Below, in pieces: positions 1 to 12,065 of a stretch of DNA of 64,000 nucleotides (its first letter is position 1; the number at the start of each line of letters is the position of its first letter). Position numbers and translations under genes: made by a program. The stretch is from Lenzites betulinus. Taxonomy: Eukaryota > Basidiomycota > Agaricomycetes > Polyporales > Polyporaceae. The stretch is from assembly GCA_022264855.1 (NCBI GenBank), contig JABYQU010000045.1, forward strand, positions 1 through 64,000, written 5' to 3'. The notes under the pieces are model-generated. The model saw nothing but the letters and a program-made list of their open reading frames with translations, was not told where the DNA came from and did not search any database.

Positions 1-554
1 ACGGCCGCAGGTCCCGATCCACTTCCTGGCCCACCAGTTGCGGAGGGGCGCGCCCGGGTACCGTCCCGGACGCGTGAGGACCTTGGGCAGCCCACCGTGG
101 TTGATGAGACCAATCTGGCCAGGGCTGACCTCCTTTCCGATCCAGTCTGTCGGGTTCTGCGCCGCCCAACGTCAATCAGTCCAACTCACCCCTGGGCTAA
201 GCATCGCGGGCGTACCTTCTGCGAGAGGACGTGTCCACGTCCAGTCTGTCAAAACGAAGACAGGCGCATCAGATGATGTGTGTCGCCATGTATGAAATGT
301 GCAGTCATCCTCACGTTCTTGAGCTGTCTGTCGAGCTTCTGCAGCGCGGCGATGAGCCCGTCCTTCTGGATCTTGACGAAGAACGGGCGCTCTTCCTCGG
401 TGTAGTCCACCGTCGCGGAGAAGTTCGCCGCGCTCGTCTTGCTGTGCGCGGGCTTCAACGGCTCCTCGAAGCGCGTCTTCCCGTTTCCTGTAACGGACTG
501 CACGCTCGAGATGGGTCCGTCCACCACGGTTGTGCCGTCGCCGAAGAGAGACAT
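1..554 (-). CDS. SPFH/Band 7-like protein, N-terminal part (runs off window)
   Basis: The gene starts with ATG at 554 and is cut by the left edge of the window. Exons are 315-554, 216-245 and 1-156; all three join in phase 0 with GT..AG introns. The first exon encodes a polar 80-residue leader containing TVDYTEEERPFFVKIQKDG, the second adds only ten residues, and the third contains GQIGLINHGGLPKVL followed by RPGRYP. That last block resembles the start of SPFH/Band 7 (stomatin/prohibitin-like) domains, where a GxVGLV..G..ILxPGR pattern leads into the domain; in fungi such proteins are membrane-associated scaffolds. The family call is from memory of the pattern and rests on this short block only, because the bulk of the domain lies outside the window. 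Confidence 0.6.
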
Positions 555-1419
555 TGCGTGCGCTTGGTAAAGTTGGTGGCGGCACCCGATGAATGCGGTG
601 CGGCTGTGGTTGTGGTTGTGGTCGTCGTGCGATGGGATCCACCTGTGGGACGTGCTGCTTCGCGGGCCTGAGAAGGAAGGTTAATGGCGACCCACGCCCC
701 ACGTCCCCGCACTTTATACAGTCTATTCAAGGCGCACCGCCCCCCTGTATGCGTCAGTTGACCCACGCGTCCTGTGCACAACAAGGACCGATTCCGAAGG
801 GACCCGAGTGAGTCGGCTGCCGTGTACATGATCATGACAGCTGCGAGTCGCCGTAGTCAGTCGCTTAGGCCGAGCGTGGCATGCACGCGCACTGCCCCGA
901 CTAATCTACTTCTTCCTATTCTAGCGCGCACCGCGCTAGATGCGATGTCCGACTGACATGGACAAACAACTCGGCAGGCACACGTCTGGCAATAAGCTCG
1001 CATTCCCAGTGTCGGCACGTACCAGTGCATGAGGCGTCCGCACTGCAAACGCGCGCACGTTCGACCGACGAAATCCGGATGCTGCAATATGTCTCAACGC
1101 ACGTCGGTGGCGTTGGGCGCCACAGACGCGGCACTGGACGACATGCCCACAGGAGCCCATGCCGCGGGCGGCTAATAGTCCGGCATCTGCACAACCGCTA
1201 CGATCACTTTCAAGGCTGCGTTAGATTAAAAAGCTGTAGCCAGATACAACACATACCACTCCGCTTCATTCTCTCTGGAGCCGCTCAAGTGCGCGACAAC
1301 GGGGAACAGGGAGCATGGGGAATCCATTTACACCGGCAGTGCCGCATGCTCGCAACGATGAAACAAACAAACCAGAGTGCCGATAGTGAGCGCTACAATA
1401 CCTCCCCTGCAGTGACGCG
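555..1419. other. Intergenic, nothing recognised
   Basis: This interval separates the SPFH-like start from the Lunapark stop. It has a GT-rich microsatellite-like run near 600-630. The open frames are short, overlap on both strands and have no recognisable domain. Confidence 0.5.
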
Positions 1420-3100
1420 CTACGAGTCCACCTCCATGCTCATGCTCGGCCCCTCCGGAGATTCGCCTCGGCGACGGGCTTCCCCTCCTGCTTCGACCGG
1501 AGCGCTAAGTGGTGGAGCAAAATGTCCGTTCGGAACTTGCGGTGTAACTGTAGAGTGCTGCTGCGAGTTCGGCGCTGGCGCAGATAGCGGGGTCCGTGTG
1601 TCAGGGGACCGCGACTTCTTGCCATCGCGCATTTCGCGCAGCCGGCGCGCCGAGGGATTGAAGTATCCGCATTTCGGGCATACATATTCTGGATGTAGTG
1701 GTCAGAAGCCTGTGGTGGCTGCGGTGAGGATGCCGGGCGTACCTGCGTCCTCCCACATGCTCTCCTTGACGAGCCCGTTATGCGCAAAGCACTTCTGGCA
1801 AATCAAGGCGTAGCGCGAAGCCGCGCCTGTCGCGGATGCATCGTCATCCCCCAGGATGGCGTCGGCTAGCTTGTCAAACCATTGTTTGCGCGGAGGTGGG
1901 AGAGGGCGCTGGGGAGACGCTACAAAGTAAGTTCTGGTCAGCAAGCGATCTCATACACACGGATGTCAGCTGGTTACCGGACGTTATACGTCCGACTTTT
2001 TGAGCGATGCTTTGCTGTTTCTGACTGGCAAAAATCACGCATAGACGACCGAGGGTTCGTTGTATGCGGCGTCACACGAGCACCTCTGCGGACAGACCTT
2101 ACAGATTATGACGCATGGGTCTGCCCGCTAGCCATGTGCATCTGACCACCGCGCTGGTTATATGAAGCTACCCGAGAGGGGCGCAGCAGTTCCTTGACCT
2201 CAACACAATATGCCCCATCGACAGCACGCGCATGCATTTTCCGCCTTATAACGCGCAAAGACCATATTGCTGACAGAATCAAGGACTTACGCGAAAGTTG
2301 TTGCTGCAGTCCTGGTGACATTGTCCTTACGACAGGTGTCTGAGGAGCAGCTTGGGGGTGGCGTTGAGGAGTCTGGGGGACAGGTTGTTGGACCTGAAGC
2401 TGAGGCGGGGGCTGGGAGCCTGGGGGCGGAATCCGACGCCTCAGACCGGCGGGGGTATCGGGAGGGGTAGGTCCAGGGCCGCCTTCGTATCGTTCAATGA
2501 GATTCCGCATGGAGTAGTAGTTCGTCTTCTGTTTGACCTCCTCGATTTTCTCCCGTTGCTGCTTCCGCAGGGCGACCAATGCCTTCTCTGAACGCCACGT
2601 TCTTGAACATCACATGCGGAGTACGTAAAGAGGCAGCACACACCTTCGGCGTCACCGATGCGCGTGTACCATATCTGAACGATTCTCCGTATAAACAGGA
2701 TACTGCGCGAAGGGAACGTCAATATCTAAGTGAGCATGTTGCGGCGGGCACGTACACAATTGGGCCCGCAAACACGGGTACCGCTTCCGCCGTCCGCTCA
2801 AACTGGCTATTCCGCCGATGCGAGGTGAGAGTTGGCAGGAAGTCTTTATACCACATGCTGGTGTAAACCAGCCATAGCAGGATGGCGTAGACTGAAAAGA
2901 GGAGCGTGGCGCGTCGTTCGCGCAGGCGGATCTCCGAGAGGTGCGTCTGTCGCTTTTGAATATCAGCCGAAAGCGCAGCGAGCACCTGCTCGTAATCTAC
3001 GGGCTGGCTCTGTGCGGTGTGGTATGTTAGGTTTCATTTTGACGAGGTCGCGGTGAAATGTTGAACATACCTTCTTGAACCACCCGTTGAACAACCCCAT
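1420..3100 (-). CDS. Lunapark family protein (ER three-way junction stabiliser)
   Basis: Six exons (3071-3100, 2756-3009, 2644-2702, 2291-2587, 1743-1919, 1420-1688) join in consistent phase to a 361-residue protein. It begins MGLFNGWFKK. Two hydrophobic segments follow (around LLFSVYAILLWLVY and VPVFAGPIVILFIRR), then RRIVQIWYTRIGD, a coiled coil (residues of exon 4), a proline/glutamine-rich stretch, and a C-terminal zinc finger made of CQKC and CPKC in the context YALICQKCFAHNGL and YVCPKCGYFNP. This is the Lunapark architecture: a hairpin in the ER membrane with a cytosolic zinc finger used for dimerisation, stabilising three-way tubule junctions (yeast Lnp1). The tail after the finger is serine/proline-rich. 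The recognition is strong; all four metal-binding cysteines are present. Confidence 0.93.
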
Positions 3101-3438
3101 CGTCAGAGAGAGCCGGATATATGAGTGTCTCAGGGAGACTAGAGTACAGCAGAAAGGAGTGGCAGCGGGAGACGGATAGAGTACGAGGTCAAGATAGTTT
3201 GGGCCTGAGGAATGGCCGCACGCTACGTCAAGCCTGGCGCTGCCACGTGACACAGGCGTCGAACACGCGCGCAGGCGTCTATTAAGCAGTTGTCGATGCA
3301 CTCGAGCTTCTTCCGCTTCTACGCGCTCTTCATTTTGCAAGGAAAGCTATTTGAACACAGGATGTGGAAGATTCATGCAATATTGACATAAGTTCTCTCT
3401 GATGTTACAAGATACAGTACGGTCAAAAACGTCGCACC

Positions 3439-5691
3439 CTACTGCTCATCCTTCCCGTCTACGTCGACCCTCACCTCATCCACCCCTTTCTCGTTCTCTT
3501 GCATATCCTCAACATCCTTCGCAGCGCGTCTCCTCTGGACCGTGATCCCACCAGGGCTGCTCCAGACTCCGCCAGTGATGCCACCCTTCTCGAAGATGTG
3601 GTCGATGTCCTCGAGCTCCAAGCCCTTCGTCTCCGGGAAGAAGACGTACACGATCGGGACCCAGAGCGCGTTGAAGATCGCAAAGATGATGAACACGCGC
3701 CAGCTAATGTTCGCAATCGCCGGCGGGGTCATCTCCACCACCGCGAAGACACACATCCAGTTGAAGAACGAGGAGATCGCCGAGCCTCGCGCGCGGATCC
3801 GCGTCGTGGTGATCTACGCGGGATAGGGTTGTTAGCTTTGCGCAGTACACGGCGATGAGGCGAGGAGAGCCCACCTCGGCTGGGTATAGCCATGGCTGTT
3901 CGCGCTCCAGATCAGCGGTCTGTTACGACGGATGCAGACGATCACTCACAATAGGTAGGAAGCCGATGCCGAGGAATATCTGGAAGATGAACACCATCGC
4001 TGTCGCGCCGTATGCAGCGCCTTTGGTGCCTATCGACAACAAGATTGACGCGATTACGAAGCACGCAGAGAGCCCGGTTGCGGACGTCATCAACAGCGCA
4101 CGGCGACCGTATCGGTCGACCGTCTGAAGGCGGTGAGCTTTCATTGACACTTGGAGTGTGATGGGACTCACCCAGAGAGGAATGAAGGACGCGACCATAT
4201 AAGTGACCGCCGTGAATCCTCCGAGGAGCAGAGATAGGTTCCTCGATAAGCCCATCGTGTTCTGGTAAACGACCGGCGCCAGGTAGCTATGCGAATGGGT
4301 CAGTATACGGATGCCCACTTCCAGAGCGTATTGCCTACTTGATCATATTCGCGCTACAAAATTGACAGAATTAATCAGCTCCATCTTTCTACACTTGGAG
4401 ACGGTGGGCATACCCAGTAAACTGCTGCATCACATTCACGCCTATGCACAAGCATATGCGCCTGAAGTTTCCGAGCGGCCCGCCCTGGAGCAGTTCACTG
4501 TATCGGAACGGACCTCCCGCGCTCTCCTGAGCCAAGGACAACTGGATCTCTTTGCGCTTCGCGACGACGTCAGGATGGTCCGGAGAGTCGCGGTCCTCCA
4601 GTTGCGCCAGGATGCGGGCGCCCTCCTCCGCGCGACCATGCGCCATGCACCAACGCGGACTGTCCGGAAGAACCATGACCTGCAGGAAAAGACAAAGCGC
4701 GAAAACTGCTTGGAAGCCTGGGTGCTTGTCGTGAGCCTTTATTTGTATGTGGTGCAGATGTCGACATATTTACCGATAGGCAGTCGCCACTGTGCGGGAC
4801 CGGTCACATACGACATCCCGTAGTCTAGCCAGTACGCCTGGATAGTCCGTAGGTCGATTTAATTGCGGACATTTCACGTGATAAGCACTTACGATGACCA
4901 GCCCTATGATAGTGACTGTGGAGTTCAGGCAAACGAGTGCACCGCGGACCAAACCTCCGCACGTCTCGCTCTGATACACCGGGATAGACGAAGAGTTGAA
5001 ACCGTTGCCCTGCAGGATGACCAGATTAAAGAGCACGTCAGGGCACAAGACCGAAGAATGCGTACGATTCCTGTGACAATCCTCCCCACGTACAGCTGAG
5101 CCAAGGTGGTTGAACTGGTCAGGATTGCCTGCAGAACGGTCAAATCGTGGGCATCCTGACAGAAACAACATACGTACAGTTCCGACAAGCATGGTCGCTG
5201 CGCCAGCCATGATCATCCGCTTCCGCCCTATGCTCTCCCCCCAGAAAAACGTGATCAAGCTCCCGACTGCGCACCCAATGTCCTGCAAGAAGGGATGCAC
5301 GTCAACAAGAGTACGTTCATGTGTGTAGGGTCGTCCATACGTAGATTGCGACCTTAATAACAGTCAGCATGTAAGGAACAGTGCGCGCAATATATCAACG
5401 TACGATAGTCCCTTGCGTCGTAGGGTTCGGATTCCCAAAGTCCTGTCCAAACCGATTATTCGCTCCTATCTGCGACAAGGTCAATCCGAGTCCCCACGCA
5501 AACGGGTCCCTAACGGGCACGCACAATCCCGGACATGACTCCCTGGTCGTACCCCAGCAGCAAGAAGCCTTGGCAGCAGCATGCTGCAACAAGGACCCAC
5601 AAGTCAGTCCAACCGAAGCTACTCGTTGACAGGATATGCCAAAACGCGCACCTGTGATTGCCCAAACGAGGTACTTCCCCCGCAACGGCAT
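3439..5691 (-). CDS. MFS sugar transporter (sugar porter family), 14 exons
   Basis: Fourteen exons (5652-5691, 5525-5583, 5404-5469, 5341-5352, 5178-5282, 5066-5128, 4893-5009, 4774-4837, 4414-4717, 4339-4353, 4172-4286, 3950-4123, 3875-3895, 3439-3813) give 509 residues with every junction in phase. Sugar porter signatures are visible: GYDQGVMSG in the first membrane span, GRKR after span 2, PDSPRW before the central loop, VDRYGRR after the second half begins, and PETKGLELEDID at the C-terminus. Twelve membrane spans are expected for this plasma-membrane proton symporter family. Start codon ATG 5691 was chosen because it gives the family's usual short N-terminus; an in-frame ATG at 5700 is an alternative. 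The substrate cannot be read from sequence. Three exons are of only 12, 15 and 21 nt and are likely to be missed by gene finders. Confidence 0.93.
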
Positions 5692-6359
5692 GACCCACAT
5701 CTTGACAGGCGCTTCTCTGCTGTTCGGCTTCCAATATTTCCCAGATTCGAGATACTTCTGCCTCTCGAGCAGGAAAGGACAACAGCCTGAGTGCGCGCGC
5801 AAGAACGAGAAGTTCCCCGACCCTGCGCTCCCCACGGGGTACGAAGTATATACCCCGCAGACCGAGGCGCCCATCACGTACGAAGGAGTTCACGTGAAGC
5901 GTCGTGTTCCACACGAACGGTCTCGGACGGTTCTCTCCACTGAGGCGGCCCGGGATGCATCAGGAGATGAGAGGGTGGGCTGATATGCGCGCTGTCAGAT
6001 GCCCTCTGGGATGTTGGATATGCGAGAACACGCCCCCGGTGGGCGGACAGCTAGAACTTGAAGTAGAAATGTTTCTCTGATATGGGTATGTGCGTCGGTG
6101 CCGAACATCCCATGCCAGGTACGTTTGTCAATCGGCTACGCTCAGTGGAAATATGCTGAGTCGTCTAAAACGCAGTGTGCATGGCGTGTTGTCCAGCTGA
6201 TATGATATTCCGTCATCAAATACAAAGAGACCACCCCTGATATACACATAGGAGTCAGTAAGTATGATCACCGAAGGCCATCTAGAGGCTCAACGCTCAC
6301 CGGCACCACTGAGTCAGCGATATCATACACTTCGCTCAGCGTCTTGCGCTTTCCAACAC
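5692..6359. other. Intergenic, nothing recognised
   Basis: This stretch lies between the transporter start and the carboxylesterase stop. It should hold the transporter promoter. No coding signal is seen. Confidence 0.5.
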
Positions 6360-8421
6360 CTATTCTTCACCTGGCAGCGTCTTCCGCAAAAGCATATACT
6401 CATCCCATAGCAGATCAGGTTTCTCTTTGATTTCCTTCCCCTCCGTCAACCCGAGGACCGTCTTCGTCTCTTGCAATCCTTGACCGTCCTCTGCGCGCTT
6501 GACATACTCAGCGATGGTGGAGACCCACTTGCGCGCGATAGCGACCTGATCCCCTTCCAGTATGGGCAGCCGGAGCATCCACAGTGAGCGGTCGGTGCCG
6601 TGTGTAACGTAACCTAGGAAGGCACGTGAGTTGACCCTCAAAGGCATAACTCGGAAAGCTCATACGCACCGAATGGTCGGACCTGCTCCGGAGTCCACGC
6701 AATCTCATACCTCACCACCGGGAAGCCCGCGTTCACCAAGTCGCGCGCAAGGAGCCTAACAGGCAGGTGTACCTGCCCCTCCGCCAACAGCCTCCCAAAC
6801 ACCCTCTTCACCTCCTCCGGGTCCGTCGGGTTCTTCCCGTTCACCTCCAGCATCTTGTGCACCACGTCCTCGCGGTAGTACCGCTCGAGGCTCGTCTCGA
6901 TGTCCTGCGCGGTGCTCACCGGGTGCGAGAGCGAGTAGATGTACCACTCCTCCGTGAGGTCCCCGACGACGACCGCGCGCACGCCGTGCGCCTTGAGGCC
7001 CTTCGCGAACCCCCCTGTGCGCTGCCACGCCATCGTGTCGGACGCCCCGAGCCAGGACGACTCCCAGGCGCCGCGGAAGGTGCCGTGCACGGCCCCGAGG
7101 GCGTCGGTCTCGATCGCGTGTGTGATCGCGGACCACGGGACGCGGTGTGGGTCCTGGAGCGTCGTGAGGATGTCTGGGGACTTGGGGTCGAGGAAGAGGG
7201 CGCGGCAGAGTGCTTCAAATTGCGGGCGGAGCTCGGCAGGAGTCTTCGGGGTCGTGCTAGCAGATCGTGTCAGTGCTGCAGTATTTTGTGAAACGCGACC
7301 AAAAGAACGTACACTATGGCGTTGGACTGTAGAATTGCAGTGCGGAACGGCGCCTGCTCGCCATCGGGGAGGCGGGACGCGTGATGCAGCAGTTGGTGGA
7401 CAGAATGTGCTCCTGCAGGAATTGAAAAGTATCAGGAGAAAGCCTATTCATGCTAGATTGCGTTTACTCACCCGCAGAAAGACCAGTGATTTGAACGTTA
7501 TCCGGATCGCCCCCGAACGCTTTGATATTGTCGCGGATCCAAAGCAGCGCAAGCCACTGGTCCTTGAACCCAAAGTTCCCGTCGATCTTCGGTTCGTCAC
7601 TCGCGACGAAACCGAACACAGAGAGTCTGTAGCCTATGTTGACCCACACCTCCGAGCGCTCGGCAGAGATAAACTGCGCCTGGGCACCCAGGCCGTGCGG
7701 GGAACCGAATTGCAGGAACCTGAAGATGAATCAGAATTACTCAGACTCATGATCCTTGAGAGAGCGTATGTGATGTGTGTGAACGCACCCTCCGTGAATG
7801 TAAACCTTGACGGGGAAGTTTCCCTGGGCGGGGAAGGAGGGAGGCGATATGATATTCACGAACAGTCTGCGAGCATATCTGCATGAGCGGGACTTGGGGC
7901 GATCGTATGTCAAGTGGTCTCTTACGGGTCTTCGCTAGGCTGGCCAAGCCCAACCTTGTCCTCAAACGGAATGCCTGGGAAAAGCCCAGCGTGAAGCGAT
8001 ACGCCATGCTATATAGATAGGCAGTCGTACCTACGGCTTGCCCGTCATTCTTGGGCTGAACGGCATCTGCATTCCAGCTCGCAGTCAGATATCGAAGCCG
8101 CAGAATAGTACGCGAAGGAGATTCTCACATTTGCTCTCTAGGATATACTCCTTTTCTTCATATTTGAAGTTGTTCGGGAGGGGTACAGGATCGGCAAACC
8201 TGACAGGCGGCAGCGCGTACGGAACCTCTAAAGCCTTCTAGTCAGCGACGAGACCAGCGCTTGGATTTCTGTCACCGCGGCAGAGCATGTCGAAAGAACG
8301 CACCCAGGAACACGGCAGCGCCGTTGGACGCTCTGCGACCGTGTACTGCGCCGTATTGAGTTTCTGCAGTGACCTTCGCGGCAGAACGCGCTAGCTCCTC
8401 TTGCAAATGAACGCGAGACAT
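6360..8421 (-). CDS. Type B carboxylesterase/lipase, intracellular
   Basis: Nine exons (8304-8421, 8129-8227, 8031-8066, 7926-7974, 7789-7878, 7472-7719, 7313-7412, 6670-7256, 6360-6613) give 526 residues. The alpha/beta-hydrolase features are in order: YGAVHGRRA and VPYALPPV near the N-terminus, the oxyanion loop VYIHGGFLQFGS, WVNIGYRLSVFGF, the core GNFGFKDQWLALLWIRDNI, the nucleophile elbow GLSAGAHS, a possible acid residue in GDLTEEWY, and the histidine motif FGYVTHGTDRS. The elbow reads G-L-S-A-G where most family members have G-E-S-A-G. There is no signal peptide at the N-terminus (MSRVHLQEEL), so the enzyme is probably cytosolic; most relatives are secreted. Substrate is unknown. The splice phases are all consistent; the junction before VPY is the least certain. 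Confidence 0.9.
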
Positions 8422-9802
8422 CCTCGCTTATGGTGGGGTCTGCGAAGTGAGATGACTAGATGTGGCGGAGATCTATCGACGATAAGCCCAGCAGATAGCT
8501 TGAGACGTGTTGGCGTGGATGTCGTGCTTGCTCCCATGGTCAGGAGACTGCGCGAAGAGTGGCTCAAACTGGCTCAGATTTGCACATTCTTGGCAAGGTT
8601 CGAGGAACGACGCGATCTGAGATACCCCACGAGTCGTCAGTCGTGCGACTATGTATAGATTATAATGGCCAAATATTCGTGTGGGTACGGAAGTCGACAA
8701 TGGATATGGAGTTCTGCAACAAAAATGAGGTGAAGGGTGTCGATAAATGAGTCCGTGAGGGGATACGAGAGGATCAGATAGAACTCTCGTTGTCCAGTGC
8801 TGTTTCGCAAGGTAGCGGATGGTAGCGAGTCGACTCTCATCGGAAGAAATAATCCGGTGGCCCTGTGAACTTGTACGTCTGTTCAAGTAACGTATGGAAC
8901 TGTAGCATTTTCTATCTGGCCCATCGATGGCGTACGATTCTCTCACAAATGACTGTGCGGTCCGACCTATAAACTTACAATATCGGTTAGAAGACCTCAT
9001 GTTCGAAAAAATGTGCTTAATGCCACGTAGGCTCAAACCTAACGCACTACAGTCTGCTACGATGCGCATAGGTATAGTCAGCGACATGTTAACAGTCTGA
9101 AATATAAGAACGAGATGCTCGAACCTTGTGGATACGTGCAACCGGATCTTCCGAGTCGTGGTGACCGTGATATACATTCGTGGATATTCTGAAAATCCTA
9201 TGCAACGGCCTCACGGACTGATGTCCGTGATTTACAAAGACCGTGTCAGGTCAGTTTGAACGCCATCACCGTGTGTTGGTTACGAGATGACCTAGGCCAA
9301 GATTTCGAAGTGAGGAAGGGTGAGGAGTGAATTGAATGCTCGAAGAGCGTGTTAAAAAGCTCCGAGATGGCGTAGGCAGGCCAGGGCTTGTCAGGGCTCG
9401 AGCGAGGCGCAAACCAATTTCCGACGCCGTGCGCAGGCCTGTGATTTTCGTCAATCAACTGCTCATCTCTTACCAGAGCACAAAAACGACGCAGCACACG
9501 CTGCATGATGTCTGCACCGCCGAATGTCGCAGAGGTGGTCGTCGGGAACTCGTCGGACGGCACCCGCCGAGCACACGGCGCCGACTCGAGTCCGGCGAAA
9601 TACCCCAAAAAGGTAAAAGCTGGCAAAAGACGGCCCTGGAGGGATCTCGATGCGCGCGCGTCTATCTCCAATTGAGAGATCGGCCATAATCACATGCGTC
9701 TCGGCGCGTTCATAAAATGCACACTCGAAGACGCAAGCTTATCTTCGACCAGCCTTCCTCTCAACGTCCACATCCCCCCTAACCCCTTCGTCGTCGCCAA
9801 CA
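8422..9802. other. Intergenic, no supported gene
   Basis: The region spans from the esterase start to the perilipin-like start. A 234-codon minus-strand frame (8473-9177) and overlapping frames at 9246-9693 are open, but they have no recognisable domain and no credible splice pattern. An AT-rich CATAAAA element near 9710 may be the core promoter of the next gene. Confidence 0.4.
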
Positions 9803-10974
9803 ATGGCTACAGAAACTCAGCAATCTGCGCCCACGCAGCCAGAGCGCACCATTCTCGCCCGGGTGGGCTCAATCCCGCTCGTCGCGGACTCGCTCAGCAC
9901 CATCCATTCCACCCTCTCGACCAACTCTTACACGCGCTCGTCATACGCGACCGCGCAAGAGCTCTCCAAGTCGGCCTACTCGTACACCGAGCCCATCCAA
10001 AAGCGCCTCGCGCCCATACTCAGCAAGGCGGACGGCCTCGCGAACAAGGGCCTCGACGCGGTCGAGTCGCGCTACCCCTACCCGTTCCAGACCCCCACGG
10101 AGGACATCATCAAGGACCTCAAGGGGCACAGCGACCACGCAAAGGACGTCGCGAACAAGACCCTCGACGACAAGGTCCGCACTCCGGCGTACCAGGTCGC
10201 GCAGGGCATCGACCAGGTATGCGGGCGCGCTCTCACGCCCTCCACACGTGTGTGCTTATGACGTCGTTGCAGAAATTCGCGCCCATCGTCGACTACTTCG
10301 CGGTCGCCGTCAACAAGTTCCACTCGAGCGGCACGGCCGATAAGCCGGCGGAGACCCCCGAGGCGCAGTTCCAGTACCAGCGCGCGTACTTCCTCACGAA
10401 GGACCTCCGGGACCAGGTCCTCTCATACTCGACCGAGCAGATCAACCAGATCAAGACCCAGAGCGTGCTCGTGCAGCGCGCATCGGCCACCGCGCACTCG
10501 CTCAGCGAGCTCGCGTCGACCAGCTATGGCGCGGCGCAATCTCGGGTACACACCCTCAGCGACACCATGGTGGCGGAGCTGCAGAAGGTCCAGGTGCGTC
10601 GCGGGCCGCCTAAGCCTAAATGGCAACATTCTCACTGATTGTGTCACGCGGTCTCTCTGCAGGCATCGACCGCCGCGCTCCCCGCAACACTGCAGGCGTC
10701 GTTCCACGACGTCTCTGCGAACCTCACGTCGACCATCAACGAGCTCTCCGCTATCCTGACTTCGCCCGAGCCCCTTCCGGAGAAGGTCCAGAAGGTGCGC
10801 GGCACAGTTCAGGAGCGGGTGCAGCCGATCCTGGATACCGCGACGGCGCGGGTGCAGGAGATCCTCGGCGCGCTCAAGGCACGCGTTGCGGAGACGGAGG
10901 TTCACCAGAGCGCGACCACCACGAGCGGCGAGACGACAGTGAACGGTGTCGCTAACGGCAACGTCCAGGCGTAG
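9803..10974 (+). CDS. Perilipin-like lipid droplet protein
   Basis: Three exons (9803-10216, 10273-10593, 10663-10974) in phase 0 encode 348 residues beginning MATETQQSAP. The protein is made of amphipathic helical repeats rich in alanine, serine, threonine and leucine, with segments such as RVGSIPLVADSLSTI, PIQKRLAPILSKADGLANKG and QERVQPILDTATARVQEIL. There is no membrane span and no enzyme motif. This matches the fungal perilipin-like proteins that coat lipid droplets and are abundant in basidiomycetes (related to Cap20/Mpl1 of ascomycetes); their role is to shield stored triacylglycerol. The C-terminal 20 or so residues are polar and rich in threonine, glycine and asparagine. Codon use is strongly biased to C-ending codons, suggesting high expression. 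Confidence 0.85.
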
Positions 10975-12065
10975 TCTAAACTCGCTCCCTCCGGTGTTCT
11001 TCCTAGATTCGGTTATGACGACCGTCCGCGATCCATGCCTTTACGACCCCGATAGACAGTGATCCGTTACTCTAGAGCATTTGTATTATAACGCGTATGT
11101 ATTCATCGGTATGTTTTATTGCGAGGCCGGAACATCTCGAGACTATACCGCTAACTTCGGGCCTGGCGTGTAACGCTGGAGTTATAACGATCTTCCACAG
11201 TGGTTTACAGTAGTGGGTGTTGTGGGGTTAATCTTCGCTTGCTCGTACATATGTCACTGGCCTTTTTACATAGTTCCGCGTGTGTGTACATGCATTTCTC
11301 CATCCTTTTCCACCATCACCTAGGGCGTCAATCGCTGCTCTCACCACAGGAAGCGCCACACTGGGACTCGGAAGAGAGTCCGAGGATTCGATATATCATA
11401 CAAAGTGCCGCCGCCGGTCAGCCGACCTAGGAATTATGTGGGGGAGGTGCTCACTGTATGTTTTGCTTTGAGTGTAACATATGTTTACTTCTCTTCAGTG
11501 TTGTACCACATGTGTCATGTTCTTGTGTTGGAATAATGACACAACCTGCGGTAATTTCACTGCATTTCGGACCTGCCGCTATAGCAGGCTGTAAGTAGCA
11601 GTCAGCCTTGGTAAATCGAGTGTAGGGTGACTTGTCGCTGACACACGCTCCCCGGTCTTATTACGTGAGTTCCCATATTGACCGGCGACGATCCTTGTTG
11701 TAGTGGAGCATATTCTATGCAAACGCGTACAAGATACGTACTCGAGCCCTCCTGCGAACGGTGTGTGTACGGGCGGCATGAGCTAGGACGAGAGCGTGAG
11801 GTCATAGGCGGGGAGATCTAATCTAATCTAGGCGTTCATTTACGTTTCGCGCCTCATCTGGGACCGACGGAGTAATGCGAGCGGCATTCGCAGCGTGGCC
11901 TCGCCCACTACCTTCTTGGCATGTAACCCCGACGTGTCTGTCCCCCCTCTTCAGCTGCTCTTGCCTTCCAAACACCTGCCCGACACGGCACGAATTCACG
12001 AAAGACGCGACGACGACCCGAGCGACCGCCGTGGCGCACAGACACCACAAACACGTATTGCAACG
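10975..12065. other. Intergenic, 3' region and upstream region of Sds23
   Basis: No coding signal is seen. It contains the 3' end of the perilipin-like gene and the promoter of the Sds23 gene; a pyrimidine-rich stretch precedes 12066. Confidence 0.5.

Noticed and set aside
8473..9177. 234-codon minus-strand open frame upstream of the esterase
   Set aside because: The composition is random, no domain is seen, and it overlaps the expected esterase promoter.
9246..9693. Two overlapping minus-strand frames divergent to the perilipin-like gene
   Set aside because: Neither frame gives a recognisable protein and no intron arrangement favours one of them.
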